64,000 nucleotides of DNA from Anticarsia gemmatalis (Eukaryota; Arthropoda; Insecta; Lepidoptera; Erebidae). A program made the translations under genes and the position numbers. The stretch is taken from assembly GCF_050436995.1 (NCBI RefSeq), contig NC_134774.1, positions 2,912,501 to 2,976,500 on the forward strand, read 5' to 3'. The notes beneath the pieces were generated by a model. That model saw only the letters and a list, made by a program, of their open reading frames with translations. It was not told the origin of the DNA and made no database searches. Positions 1 to 11,606 of the stretch are shown here, piece after piece. The first letter of the stretch is position 1; each line of letters opens with the position of its first letter.

Positions 1-827
1 TCTACGTAAACGGTGTGCGACTTAGGACAGAATTTTCATACAAACTTTCATCCCCTATTGTATCCCCTTGGGGGTAGAATTAATCAAAATTCTTTCTTAG
101 CGGATGTCTACGTCGTAACATCGAACTGTATGTCAAATGTCAGCTCGATCCGTCCAGTGGTTTGTGCTGTGCGTTATAGATCACAATGTAGATACTTACT
201 TATTTACTACTTACTTACTGTCAAATACTAAACGGATTTTTATGAAATTTGGTCTATAAATAGTTTCTTATCTGTTATAAAACATAGGATAACTTTTTAC
301 AGTTTTAAATCTACTTATAGTTAAATTTTGACGGCGTGATTTTATATACTAGGTATGTATTTAAGATGAAATCCACGAATTCATAGTTATATAATAATAT
401 TATCGTTAAAATTTAATTGTTTTAGTTTCTAAACAAAGATAACATTATTATCATTTTGTAAATAAACTGCTTTGATACGGTTGCTATGTATTATACTTAT
501 TTATCATTGTAATAATATAACTACATAATTAAAAAACTAAGCCAAGTGCGATATGGACTACCGCACAAAGGGTTCCGTACCATAGGTATGTTTAAAGAAA
601 CTGAATAAAAATCATGTTTCTTGTGTGAAAGCCCTCTTCCATTTTATTCTGGTTTTATGGAAATGCATCATCTGTTAGAACCATAAAAATTACGCATCAC
701 ACAAAAAAAACTAAAGCTTTAGTGTTGCTAGCTTCAAAATTCACCCTAAATATAGGGATAATTAGGGTAAAGTCAAATGTGACACGTGTCAAATTGCAAT
801 AATTGACATATTACAATTATATTTTAA
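1..827. other. Gene-free left edge; dispersed repeat and esterase intron
   Basis: No coding exon is visible. Positions 13-200 are a dispersed repeat also found, diverged, at 23460-23575 and 49650-49800. The rest is AT-rich. By comparison with the right-arm esterase, which has a 2.8-kb first intron, this is probably intron 1 of the left esterase, with the signal-peptide exon beyond the window edge. Confidence 0.55.
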
Positions 828-1023
828 CTAGAGGCCGCTCGCGACTTCGTCCGCGTGGAAACCCTTCCCGTGTAAATCCCGATCCCTCGGGAACTCCGGA
901 ATAAAAAGTAGCCTATGTGTTATTCTGGGTCTTCAGCTACCTTCTCTTTCATCGTAATCGGTTCAGTAGTATTTCCGCATACATACATTCTCACAAACTT
1001 TCGCATTTATAATATAAGTAGGA
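828..1023 (-). mobile_element. Non-autonomous Helitron-like element, family H2
   Basis: On the minus strand it starts with a TCCTAC-type end followed by an AATATTATAAATGCG-like motif. It ends in CTAG next to T, the usual Helitron terminal pattern. Its inner end is about 37 bp from the esterase exon 2 acceptor. Related copies or fragments occur near 7660-7750, 35440-35785, 40226-40427, 45107-45200 and 62434-62530. Confidence 0.6.
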
Positions 1024-1059
1024 TTTATTAGAATTATAATTTTCTTCATTCTATTTCAG

Positions 1060-3098
1060 GAAGCGTTACCGTACCCAGCATTTACCGAAGAGTTTCAAGC
1101 GACTGAAAACCCCGTGATATGTCCACAACACAACAGACGGGGTTTCGAAGGAGAGATTCACTGTTTAAACCTAAACATATATACTCCAAACAACATAACA
1201 ACGAACAGTAAACTACCAGTTATGGTCTACATCCATGGTGGCGGCTTTACCGAGGGCGACGGCAATTTAAACTCATTACCACCGACATTTTTAATTAATA
1301 AAGATGTTATTGTAGTCACAATTAATTATAGATTAGGTATCTACGGATTCCTATGCCTCCCTCAAGTAGGTATTAGCAATCAAGGCTTAAAAGACCAGCA
1401 GTTAGCTTTGAAATGGATTAAAAGTAATATAGCAGCGTTTGGAGGTGATGATAGTAATATTACATTGTTCGGTCATAGTGCTGGCTCTATTTCTGTAGAT
1501 ATACATCTATTATACGGCCCAAATGATTTATTTAGTAAAGTTATTCTACAAAGTGGGCAAATTATATCGCCAATAGTAAATCAAGTTGTTTCCGATGAAG
1601 AGTTTTTGAGAGGTACAGATTCGTTCAGAAATCTAAGCGATTATGACTGGATGAACCATTTAACACAAATGAATGTTTCCGAACTAATTACTTTGACAAA
1701 AGAACACGCATTCAGACCGTGTATCGACGGTAATTTTATAACGAAATATGCTAAAAATTACGCACTTAAAGATAAGTCCGTTTTAATAGGAAACGCTAAT
1801 AAGGAAATGTTGTTTTTCTACAAAGATACTAATGATTATATTAGTAAATATGATCAACTTTTAAAAATGGCTTTTACGGGTATAGAATCGACTGATATTG
1901 AATCTTTTAAGACATTTTATTCGACTGGCAACACTAAAGACGATGCTGTCAGATTTGGCACTGACATTGCGTTTAGTTATCCCTTAGAGAGATCTGTGCG
2001 TTATTATTTAGATAACAGAGCGACTGTGTTTAGATATTTGTTCTCGTACGACGGAGAGAGGAACTATGTGAAGATCAGAGATAATATAATAGGGGAAGGA
2101 GCGACACATGGAGATGAGTTGGGGTATCTATTTCAGTTGCCATTGTTTTTTAAGCCGCCGAGCGAAAATGATATGAGAGTGATTGAGTATATAACTACTG
2201 TTTGGACAAATTTTGCTAAATATGGGTAAGTTTTGCTAATGTGTATATACATATAAAACTGAATGACTGACTGACTGCTGTCTGTCGGATTAACTGACTG
2301 ACTGTTCGACTGACTGACTAACTGACGAATGATAGACTAACTGACTGACGGACTTATTGACTGACTGACGAATGACAGACTGACTGACTGTCCGACTGAC
2401 TGACTGATGGACAACGCACAGCCGAAACTACTGAGCATACAGCATTGAAATTTGTTATGAAGATTCCTTAGGAAGTGTAGAGGAGCACTAAGAGAGGATT
2501 TTTGGAAATCCTCTTAGGCGCGGTCGGTAGAATATAAAACTGTTGGTCACGAAGTCTCGGGTTCTATTCCCGGGACGGGCACAGTGGACTGCCTCCGTGG
2601 CGCAGTGGTTAAGTTCGCCACGCCACTACCATTGCGTGGGGAGGAGGTCTTGGGTTCGATTCCCACACGAAACAACTACCTATTTGTGCGATCCACAAAC
2701 ATTTGTTTCATGTCCGGTTTACTATGTGTCCGTTGTTTGTACATTTGTAAAAGTCCCCGCGACACAAGAGTATATAATATTTTCTTGTTGTCATTTTTTT
2801 TATGTTATTTTCTTTTTTGTTTTCCAGTGACCCCACGCCAACAATGAAACAAGAATCAAGTCTTCCATCTTGGCCAAAATACGACAAAATAAATAACTAT
2901 ATAATGACCATAGGGTCTAATGCCTCAGTTGTTAAATACCCGTGGCTGAAATCAGTGGCATTCTGGGACGAATTCTACAAAAATCATGAAGGACATACTA
3001 TTGGAATACGGTTAAATAATTATAGTATGAATAATGCAAGGAATAATGTCTTAAGTTATAGTTTAATTGTTTTAGTAACAATAAATGTCTTGTTTTAG
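1060..3098 (+). CDS. Carboxylesterase (alpha/beta hydrolase), left paralog, 5' incomplete
   Basis: Type-B carboxylesterase that would hydrolyse ester substrates, probably secreted or surface-bound. Visible exons are 1060-2225 (after TTTCAG, ending before GTAAGT) and 2828-3098 (after TTCCAG). The phases join a continuous frame ending at a stop. Hallmarks are the oxyanion-hole HGGGF, the nucleophile motif GHSAGS, a Glu in IGNANKE and the His in GATHGDELGYLF, so the triad looks complete. The C-terminus ends in a hydrophobic tail (LSYSLIVLVTINVLF) that could be a GPI-anchor signal. The exon encoding the signal peptide is not in the window. The gene converges on the protease homolog at 3732-7420. 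It is paralogous to the esterase at 53733-58524. A block around 1873-2130 is much closer to that paralog than the flanking sequence is. Substrate unknown. Confidence 0.9.
2262..2413. repeat. Degenerate (GACT)n tetranucleotide repeat
   Basis: About 150 bp of imperfect CTGACTGA repeats in the last intron of the left esterase. The matching intron of the right copy lacks it. Confidence 0.85.
2588..2770 (+). mobile_element. tRNA-derived SINE, family T1
   Basis: The head has an A-box-like TGGCGCAGTGG and a B-box GGTTCGATTCC. Its body ends in the shared phrase GTAAAAGTCCCCGCGACAC. It lies in the last esterase intron. Better copies are at 27409-27630, 39422-39612 and 43907-44115. Minus-strand fragments are near 3515-3665 and 5365-5447, and a truncated head is at 60376-60400. 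Confidence 0.75.
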
Positions 3099-3124
3099 AT
3101 TTTTTTGTGATTTCAGACAATTTT

Positions 3125-3425
3125 TTTTTACCCATTATAGTCTCAATGTTGGGCAAAGGTCTCCTCCCGAGGGGGAGGGTCTAGGCCTTGAGTCCACCAC
3201 GCTTGCCAAGTGCGGGTTGGGGACTTTGCATACACTCAATGATATTATACAAATTTTTAGGCATGCAAGGTTTCATCACGATGTTTTCCTTCACCGTTAG
3301 AGCAAGTGATAATTATTTCTAATACACACATAACTTCGAAAAGTCATTGGTGTGTTGCCTCAGGTTCGAACCTGCTACCACTTGCGTGGGAGGTGCCAAC
3401 TCTAACCACTTGGCTATCACTACAA
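3125..3425 (-). mobile_element. tRNA-related SINE, family T3
   Basis: Reverse copy of a roughly 300-bp repeat whose best full copy is at 56598-56900. It occupies most of the space between the two convergent genes of the left arm. Recognisable phrases are GGCAAAGGTCTCCTCCCG and the B-box-like GGTTCGAACCTG. Confidence 0.7.
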
Positions 3426-3731
3426 CCATACGATAAATAAAGAAAACAATTCGTTTATTTTAAAAGTTTATTAAATTAAAACATCAAAACAATGTTGACA
3501 ATGAGTGCCATTGTCGCGGAGACTTTAACAAACATACAAACAACGAACACAAAGTACAACCAGACACGAAACAACTATTTGTGGATACCACAATTATTTG
3601 TTTTGTGTAGGAATCGAACCCACGACCACTGCGACAATGAGGCCGTCCACTGTGACTGCAAGTTGTGCACAGGCTGAAGTTTGCAGTTGCCTACAGTTTG
3701 CAGTCTGCAGTAGTCGAGGCTGTATTCTCAT

Positions 3732-6700
3732 CTAATACTGCAAGCTATGTATCCAGGGTAAGTAAGATGAGACTCTCGTGTAACCGACAGGTCTGCCGGC
3801 CTCACAACCCAGCACTGAGTGAAACGAGGCCACTCCGATCTGAAAATATAACACACTTATATATACATACATCTGTCAAGTGATCGAGAGTTGAACAATG
3901 AGTGTTCCAAGTGATGTGTTCTAAATGATCACCATGATCATGATCATCATGATGAAGGAACACATCGTGAGCAATGTTATGTGTGAGAGTTGTTTAAACA
4001 GTTGTTATAGTAATGTAAAGTGACACTTGATCACTGTGGTGGACTCTACTCTCTCATTACGAGAGCTCTGCCCAGCAGTGAGACATTAATGTATTTTCTA
4101 ACTATCTAGCGGGTCCCTTGCGTACAAATCATCCTCTACTATAACTGCCTAGAAAACGATTTTAGGAAACAATTGTAGCATATGCTTAACTGCACCTATC
4201 TCCGTACAAAATTTCTTCAAAATCCATTCTGTTGTTTTTGTATAAAGACTTAGCAGACAAACAGACAGACACAAAAAAAATGGAGGACTTGTAACTAACT
4301 TTATGTAAATAATTTGTATGTTTGTAAAAGTCCCTGTAAGCTCAACTAAAACATTACTTCTACGCTAACTTTACTTCTATTATTTGTATGTTTGTAAAAG
4401 TAAAAGTTCAAGTGATGTGTAGTGATGTACCAGGGTGTCATGAGAGCGAGGAGGTACTCACCAGCATGTTGTGTGAGGGATACAAGCTGACTATGAGCGG
4501 AGTGCCGCCGTCGCCGTTACACGCGCCCCACTTGTTCACTCCGCTCGTACAAACTATGTTGTTATCTATAGACTTGCTGAAGAATTTCTGACATTCAGCG
4601 TTACTTATGACAGGTACAAACACACTGTACTGACTCTGGGCTGGCGTGTATACATCCTCTGAAAATAATATTAAGTTTAATTCATCGTATGTACGGAATA
4701 ACTAAGATTACGCGCGGAAAAGCAGGCGCTTTTCGAGAGAACGATTTTCTTCGCGGGCGCGGACAGATGAGCGCGGCGCGTGCTCTTTCCTTTCCCCTTA
4801 CACACGCGCTCTTTCACGTGCGATTGTGTTTCATTCGCGATAGAGTGTGTGTGTAAAGGAGGCTATTCAATTGAGAATGTTTTTGACAGGAAAATACAGC
4901 AATTTAGAATAGAAGTAGGTATTAAGAGTTAGAGGTACTTACTTTCTTTAGTCTTGCCGTAACCAACCGCTTTGGCAGATTGTCCCGCGAATGTGCTGCT
5001 CACGTGATAGTCAGGTAACGCGGCCGGCATTATTGAACCTAATAAATATAACAGAATTATCAATTGGTCTATAAGTCTGTCCTTAGCCTGAAGCCTCCCC
5101 GCACGCGAGCAGACGACCAATGAAAATACGCCTAAGATACAAATTGTCTATACTTGGATCATTACAAACATGCAAACTACAACATTGACAAAAGAACTTA
5201 GAGAAATACAACATAATCTTCTCTTCTTCTTCATAAATACAGTAGACGTATACGCAGAGTGCGTGTGACGCTCCGAGACGTAACAACGACGTGCTTCCGT
5301 TCCCTCACACGCACTCATGGTAACTTTACCTATACCTACATTATTTAAGTATAGGTAAGGTTTAATAGTTGTGGGAATCGAACCCATGACATCCTGATGC
5401 AATAGTAGCGGCGTGATGACCTTAACCATTGCGCCACGGAGGCAGTCAAATATTCAGACATGTAAAGTTATTTAGCTATTAATTATAAGTCAGTTAGTTA
5501 GTTTGATAGTTAGTGTTTGTTTGTTTTAACGCGCTAATCTCAGGAACTACTGGTCCGATTTGAAAAATTATTTCAGTGTTAGATAGCCCATTAATCGAGG
5601 AAGGCTATAGGCTATATAATTACGCTACGACCAATAGGAGCAGAGTACCAGTAAAAAATGTTACAAAAAACGGAGAAAAATTTCACCCAATCTCTCTTAT
5701 GTGACGCAAGCGAAGTTGCGCGGGTCAGCTATAATTATAAGTCGGTTTGTTAGTTAATTTGGTAGTTGAAAAGTTATACTCACTGGAGTATGACGAGAGA
5801 GGCTGTATAGTGATCATCGCTAGATTGTGAATGATCTTGATCGGGTCAAACTTGGGATGAGCGATGATCTCTGTCGCCACCCTCCTTACACCGCCCGAGA
5901 ACAACTTTGATGAACCTAGGACCACCTGGTGATAGAAACAGAATTGTAATAATATACACAGACCATATCGGTGATGTGTTGTAAAAAGGTAAGGTGTTCG
6001 TAACCGACGGTCCTGTATGACAACATGTATGTATGTGAATGAAGCAAGGGAAGTTTAGGATCATACCAAGTGGTGTTCTTTGGTTGCCTTTCCCGGTTCC
6101 CCTATGGGAAAAAGGCGTGAAATTATGTATGAATAATAATTTTTGATTGCCTTTAGTTGTGGTCTGTATTTTGTAGTATGAGGCCATGAGGGGTAGGGCT
6201 TTATCATATTATAACCCAGGTAACTGTGTTCAGTGTTGTGGAGGTCAGATAGGCAGTCGCTGCATGTAAAATACTGGTATTCAGCTGCATCCGGTGAGAC
6301 TGGAAGCCGACTCCAACATAGTTGGAAGAAAGACTCGTCAGATTCTCTGCCTACACCTTATAGTATGCGTAATATTAGATCGGGGGAAAAGTCTTTTCGC
6401 ATTATAGTATGTATAAACCTGTAATAAAATCTTTTCTCTAACACAAAAAAGCTCAATATTTGGGTACCTCACGAGCTCACTGAAAGAAACCTAATGAACC
6501 GTGTACTCATTTGTGATTGTTGAAGCCAAAGAGATTTTATTACAAGTTCATACATACTATAATGCGAAAAGACTTTTTCCCCGAACTAATATATTTGTGT
6601 TTGTAACATACCGTCATGACTCTGCCCTGAGACTGTCCGTCGTACCAGCAGTGTCCCGCAGTCAGGACTTTCCGTAGACTTAGTAGAGTTCCTCCGCAGA

Positions 6701-7420
6701 CAGACGTGCGGTTATCTGTCAGTGTTATCACTAGACCAGCCTGTGAGATGAACGAGATTGTTGTTGAAATACATCAATATAATAATACTACCTAAAAATA
6801 CTGCATGTTTGAAGATATGAGGTATGTTCAAGGATAGTTGACATGCCTCGGAATGCCATGGCGTGCTCAAGGATACCTTTACTTTATTTAAACTCCAACT
6901 CCGAGAATGCTGCAGTATGCCTTAACATGATGTTACTTGCCTAAGGAAACCGGGATATGTTTAGAGCAGGGGTTCCCAACCTTTTATTGATAAGGGACCA
7001 TTTTTATATTATTTTTCTTAGCAAGGACCACTATGTAAGTATATAAATATAAAGTGTAATAATCAACCTGAAAATTTTAAATTTTAAAATCATTCGCGGA
7101 CCATAATTTGTCTTCCGCAGACTACTGGTTGGGAACCACTGGTTTAGAGACACTACGGCATGCTAAGGGATACTACAGCATTAAATGATGTCAGCAATCT
7201 ACAAAATGATTTAAATAGTAGGTAGTAAGAAAGTTACCAAGTAGGGGTTGTCAGTGGGCGAGGAAGGCATGCCGCCAGTGATCCTGTTGTCGGTCGCCTC
7301 CTGCGCGTGGATCCTGCGCGCGGCCGGCACGCCGTACTGGTCGTGGTAGCGCCGCTCCTCGCTCCACGCCGCGCGCGACAACATGGCGCAGACCACCAAC
7401 AATAACTGCACTCTCAACAT
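3732..7420 (-). CDS. Inactive serine protease homolog (chymotrypsin fold), left paralog
   Basis: Six coding exons read on the minus strand: 7420-7238, 6740-6612, 5925-5784, 5038-4943, 4658-4462 and 3839-3732, giving 284 residues. The start ATG directly follows the acceptor TTTCAG and opens a signal peptide (MLRVQLLLVVCAMLSRAAWS). A propeptide ends in R|ITGG, the usual zymogen cleavage position. The His57 motif LTAGHC is intact. The Asp102 position is Asn (HNLAMI in place of the usual D-L-A) and the Ser195 motif is GDGGTPL, with Gly for Ser, so peptidase activity is not expected. Cysteines flanking His and in the C-terminal GCEAGRP region are kept, so the fold should be stable. It resembles brachyurin or collagenase-like insect proteases. 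Secreted; possible roles as a regulator or binder are inference only. Confidence 0.88.
3880..4090 (+). mobile_element. SINE T3 variant in protease homolog intron 5
   Basis: It contains the subfamily phrase GAGAGTTGTTTAAACAGTTG and ends in the GAGAGCTCTGCCCAGCAGTG tail. A reverse-complement counterpart is at 52770-52985, in the matching intron of the right-arm gene, so the insertion predates the duplication. Similar copies are near 7765-7895, 13963-14220, 58830-59106 and 61087-61250. Confidence 0.7.
5523..5730 (+). mobile_element. Helitron-like family H1 fragment
   Basis: The 5' end is truncated. It starts in the AACGCGCTAATCTCAGG segment and ends with GCGCGGGTCAGCT. It lies in intron 3 of the left protease homolog. 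It is the same family as the complete copy at 50005-50247. Confidence 0.7.
6372..6596. mobile_element. Mariner-type MITE
   Basis: Inverted ends read GGGGAAAAGTCTTTTCGC and its complement, and continue inward for tens of bases around a short centre. Other copies are at 48409-48621 and 62542-62756; the last has a TTAGGTCGGGGAAAAAG end. It lies in intron 2 of the left protease homolog and is absent at the matching site of the right copy. It encodes no transposase. Confidence 0.75.
6967..7141. mobile_element. hAT-type MITE with perfect 8-bp target duplication
   Basis: A 175-bp element with ends CAGGGGTTCCCAACC and GGTTGGGAACCACTG, flanked on both sides by GTTTAGAG. An 8-bp duplication with CAG...CTG ends is the hAT signature. 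It is in intron 1 of the left protease homolog and absent from the right copy. A relative is at 31199-31370. Confidence 0.85.
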
Positions 7421-7451
7421 CTGAAACATGACTAATATCATCGTGACTAGT

Positions 7452-7645
7452 TCAACTTAGTACAGAGTGTTGTATACAAGGTTCGCGGCTGGAGGTATAC
7501 AACATACAGAATGTATAACATCAGTGACCCGCAGTCTGCAGCTGACGGTCACCTGTTTCATACACATACTTCATTTTGGAAATACACAGGACTCTTTAGT
7601 ATAATCGAGATATATGTTGTACGCTAGGGCTCTCTAATCAGTTGT
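7452..7645. mobile_element. TIR MITE, degenerate copy
   Basis: Same family as 43519-43708, whose 19-bp ends are perfect. A truncated copy is at 49140-49242 just upstream of the right-arm start exon. Both protease homolog genes therefore inherited it next to their ATG exon. Confidence 0.65.
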
Positions 7646-7924
7646 CGGACTATAGTTTCTGTCCGTTCGTCCGCGTGAAAAGATTTCCGGAAGTAAAATC
7701 CTATGTGTTACATCAAATCCGTCAGGTAGTTTTCGCATGATTCAGTAACAAACGTGCGTACTGAAGGAAATCGTGAGCAATGTCATGTGTGAGAGTTGTT
7801 TAAACAGTTGTTGTAGTAATGTAAAGTGTCACTTGATCACTGTGATGTACTCTACTCTCTCATTACGAGAGACCCAGCAGTAGGACAGTTATATAATAAT
7901 TAGTAATCTATCATTATATAGTTA

Positions 7925-10030
7925 TCGAAAAAAAAGGATAGGTGCGTACCGGCGGTCCTGTATGACAACATGTATGTATGTGAATGAGGCAAGGGAAGTT
8001 TGTAAGGATCGTACCTACCAAGTGACTTTCTTGGTCTCTGCCTACCACTATGGCAAAAAAGGCGTGATTTTATGTATGTATGTAAATGAGCATTTCCCAA
8101 AATATTTGACCATACTCTCAAAAATAGTCTAAAAATAAAATTCATATATATTGGACATATTACGCTAAATATAGGTAGCGTAAACTATTCAAATTCTGAA
8201 TTTGTGATTGATTTTCTGTTTTAGAGATGTTTTATATAAAAAAACTGTAAAATATTAGTTAAGGGTAAAAGTTCTTTTTTTGTTACTTGGAAATCAGTGT
8301 AGAATCATAAAAACTCACTCAAATTGTTTTATGTTTTTATATTTTTCTATGTAGATTATAACATTATAACATGTTGAGAAAAGAAAAATTGTGAATAATG
8401 TAATACAATATTTTTTATTGGCACTACATCTGCTTTTTTGTTACCATTAACACTTTCTACTCACAAAGTTTTGTTTTTCTATTAAACTGAAAAGGAAGAA
8501 TGCTATATTTCTTATTTATTATAAAATATCTGTCATAAAGTTAATTTTAAACCATTACTTATTGTCTTTAAATTTAAAATAATAACAATATTTAACATAA
8601 TTATCAGCTTTATTTAGGGACAGTAACAAAAACAGAAGCTTCGGTAACAAAATTGGAAATGTTAGGCTTAGCATACACATACTTGACATTATCATAAAAT
8701 GGAAATAAAAAGTAGTAAAAATCAATACAAAATTAAAAAAAAAATTACGAATGTTTTAAACATTCCAAAATAAAAGGTTCATCAAATGAACTAAAGGAAA
8801 CAAATAAAAACTTGTGCCTACTTATTTATCACCTTATTTTTAACAATACATTACAATCAATTAAAAATCCATTCGAAAAATAAAGTAGGTACTTTAGTGC
8901 TACGGTCAGCCGATTCCACCCAGCAACCGTTTTTATTTTGTAATATTTATATAGATATTGTATATATTACATATTAGTAAAATACATTTATTGTAGTAGT
9001 ATGTAATCGGTATTATCAAGTTTGGTGCTCGTTTGAAAATGATGCCCTATTCATGTTAGATCCTATGTAACAATTTTCAAATTAAGCAATATCAACGTAA
9101 CTTTAGAAAGAGAAAGCAATATTATGCTTAATTTAATTGTAGGTACCCACCTACAACAAATTTTTTATGAGATGTGTAAGTAGGTACTTGGCTTTATAAA
9201 ATCCTTTTTTGTTACCCCGCGTTCCGATTATACGTTACCACGCGAAAGTAACAAACACAGAAGTAACGAAATGAAGGTTTTAGATATTCAAAAAATAAAA
9301 TTTCCGTTAAATTCTAACAGTTGAAACAAGTATTTTGCATCAAAATGTAGTGCATAAAACTAACTGTTAACCAATTTTAACAAAATATTAAATCACTATG
9401 AACTTACCTTGACACAACGTAACAAATCCTGGAAAGAATTTGTGGCAGTGCAGTGTGAAGTGTCTGGTCGCGGTTGTTGTTGACTCCAAAATGTAATTTC
9501 AACAATATCGCGAAGTTAAATATCATCTAAGGTGTTGCCACGAGTAAAAACACTAAATAATTTAACACCTTTTGAAAAAAATCGATACGATAATCGGTAA
9601 CAAAATCTGAATTTTGTTTCGGAACTTTTTATGGGACAATATTAGTTTTGAAATAAAATAAACAAGTATAGCATGTTTTACAATAAACTCAATATTACAT
9701 GAATTTTAATACATTAATCAGTGTTTTAGGATTAAAATATATATCTAGGTTCTTAGAATTTTATGAAATTATATGAATTCGAAATCACTGCGGTCACCAT
9801 GGGACAAACTGTTTTCCATACTACGATAATTTTGATATTTTAGATTATTACATTTTAAAATTAACTAATCAATTTGTACGCTATTTTGATATTTTGTCTG
9901 ATAATTTAATAATATTGATGAAGTAATGACAATCGAATATATTAGTTGTAATATCATATTAAAAAAATAATCAAAAACAAAAACATGGGACATTGTGATA
10001 GTGGATGTGGTCAGAAAAATTGAGAATTGC
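7925..10030. other. AT-rich, repeat-bearing intron block specific to the left arm
   Basis: This is most of the first intron of the left protease homolog. Positions 7925-8110 are a dispersed repeat (CACGCC and GGCAGAGAC phrases) also seen at 5985-6130 and 49021-49144. From about 8110 to 10030 the DNA is very AT-rich with no supported ORF. The word GTTAC or GTAAC recurs many times, and TGGGAC recurs near 9630, 9800 and 9985. The right-arm intron is only about 270 bp, so this is either an insertion here or a deletion there. I cannot classify it. Confidence 0.5.
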
Positions 10031-10045
10031 TCAAATATGACTTAC

Positions 10046-10114
10046 TTTTACAAGACGTCCTTCGCTCTGTCAGCGATACACTGTGACATATTCGTGTGTA
10101 ACTGATATTTATAC
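10046..10114 (-). promoter_or_regulatory. Core promoter and 5' UTR exon of left protease homolog
   Basis: On the minus strand a TATA box (GTATAAATA) at about 10114-10106 is followed some 27 bp later by an initiator-like TCACAGT. A short noncoding exon then ends at 10046 before the donor GTAAGT. The same arrangement with near-identical sequence is at 48939-49007. This supports both as real promoters with a noncoding first exon. Confidence 0.65.
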
Positions 10115-10339
10115 TGAACATACATTATAATACTCAAGTGCGTATCTCTCTATGAAAGGTGCTTGACAAAGGGACTTTACTTTCAGTTATATCATTATTA
10201 TGTTGTTTTCTAATTAATTATGTTATCAATAATTAATCCAATACTTTAGTTCCGTAAACTTTCTATAGATACTTTTTCCCGCGGCTGCACTCGCGAAGAC
10301 TTTAATAAATGTTTTTCCTTCTATTCAGTTAATGGAAAC

Positions 10340-10575
10340 AACCGAGGCAACACACCAATGACCTTTCCAAGTTATGTATGTATTAGAAATAATTATCACT
10401 TGTTCCAACGGTGAAGGAAAACATCGTGAGGAAACCTTGTATGCCTAAAATTTGTTTAAATCATTTATTGAGGGCATGCAAAGTCCCCAACCCGCAGTTG
10501 GCCAGCGTGGTGGACTCAAAGCTTAACCTCTCCCCCTTGTTAGGGAGTAAACCCTTGCCCTGCAGTGGGACAGAA
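10340..10575 (+). mobile_element. SINE T3 copy
   Basis: It runs from the GAGGCAACACACCAATGACC segment to the GCCCTGCAGTGGGACAG tail. It lies just beyond the inner boundary of the left arm. Confidence 0.7.
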
Positions 10576-10610
10576 ATGGGTTGAAAATCTAGGTAAATCG
10601 TGCATGACTA

Positions 10611-10747
10611 GACTCTCTATCCCCTGGTTTCTGAGGTACATTTAGCGGTAGTTTATCTATTCAATAGCGATTTTTTTGTATGAGTTTTAACGCTATTGAA
10701 TAGATAAACTACTGTTAAATGTAAGTTCTCCAGAAACCGGGGGTTAG
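10611..10747. mobile_element. Palindromic MITE
   Basis: A near-palindrome of about 135 bp. Its ends read CCCCTGGTTTCTGAGGTAC and the reverse-complement equivalent, and its arms contain TTTATCTATTCAATAGCG. Copies are at 11606-11717 and 43378-43493, with half-copies near 39365-39410 and 46018-46080. Confidence 0.75.
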
Positions 10748-10849
10748 TTGTTTATTTCACCATTGGACGTATGTGTTCCTTTACAGACAGAAAGACATAG
10801 TTTCTATTACTTAATTAGTAGGTAAGTAGCTAAGTAGCTATATTACAAT

Positions 10850-11104
10850 ACTAGCTGACCCGCGCAACTTCGCTTGCGTTACATAAGAGAGAATGAATCA
10901 AAATTTTCCCCGCTTTTGTATTTTTTTTTTTGCTGGTACTCTGCTCCTACTGGTCGTAGTGTGATGATATATAGCCTATAGCCTTCCTCGATAAATGGGC
11001 TATTGAACAATGAAATATTTTTTCAAATCGGACCAGTAGTTCCTGAGATAAGTGCGTTCAAACAAACAAACAAACAAACTCTTCAGCTTTATAATATTAG
11101 AATA
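10850..11104 (-). mobile_element. Non-autonomous Helitron-like element, family H1
   Basis: The plus strand starts CTAGCTGACCCGCGCAAC and finishes with TATAATATTAGAATAGA, so the element reads TC...CTAG on the minus strand. Confidence 0.7.
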
Positions 11105-11261
11105 GAAGAATAGATTTAATGCACTGTAAACACTTGTTCCGAAATAAATGTTGATGCAATGACGCTATCACATGAAGTGCCTCAGTAATTAATAACCTTG
11201 AACAGGCTCTATTTGAAGAAATTGGAGCTTGTGAGTTGTGACCCGTCGCTAAGTTACTACA

Positions 11262-11606
11262 GCCGCTCGGATCTATCTCTGACGTTAAGTCGCGCTTGCC
11301 GAGGTTAGTCAATGCATTGGTGACCATGTTATACTTTATGAGTTTCGCCGTGTTCCGGAAGGCACGTTAAATAGTAAGTCCCGGCTAATATTTTCAAAGA
11401 TCTTTGATAGTCGTTAACAATAGTCAGAAGCTTGAAAGTCTGACTTAGCCTTATTTTAGTATCGTGTTATTATAAGCCAGGTAACTGTGTTGTGGAGGAC
11501 TGATAGACAGTCGCTCCATGTAAATAAAATAAGTACTGTTATTCAACGGTATACGGTGAGTTTGCAAGCTGACTCCAACATAGTTGAAAGAAAGACTAAC
11601 CCCCGG
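11262..11606 (+). mobile_element. 5S-rRNA-derived SINE, family b
   Basis: Near 11270-11325 the head (GTTAAG, then GGTGACCAT) resembles the internal promoter half of 5S rRNA. A body with TCAAAGATCTTTGATAGTCG follows, then a tail with GGTGAG and CCAACATAGTTG. Clearer heads are at 47838 and 59352. Confidence 0.6.

Larger units (their letters stand above)
1..10245. repeat. Left arm of a diverged inverted duplication
   Basis: This stretch is the reverse-complement counterpart of about 48815-58530. Both arms carry the same convergent pair, a carboxylesterase and a serine protease homolog. They share exon-intron phases, about 600 bp of intergenic spacing and related intron sequence. They also share the protease promoter with its TATA box and 5' UTR exon. 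The inner boundary lies near 10235-10250, where similarity to about 48815-48830 fades. The outer boundary is off the window. Two repeat insertions sit at matching places in both arms (3890-4090 with 52790-52985; 7452-7570 with 49140-49242), so the duplication is younger than those insertions. Left-only insertions such as the hAT MITE at 6967 are younger than the duplication. Confidence 0.85.

Noticed and set aside
2588..2660. tRNA gene suggested by A-box and B-box motifs (also at 27409, 39422, 43907, 45508 and 56598)
   Set aside because: The heads belong to repeated elements with shared non-tRNA bodies and A-rich tails. They do not close into a clean cloverleaf, so they are SINEs.
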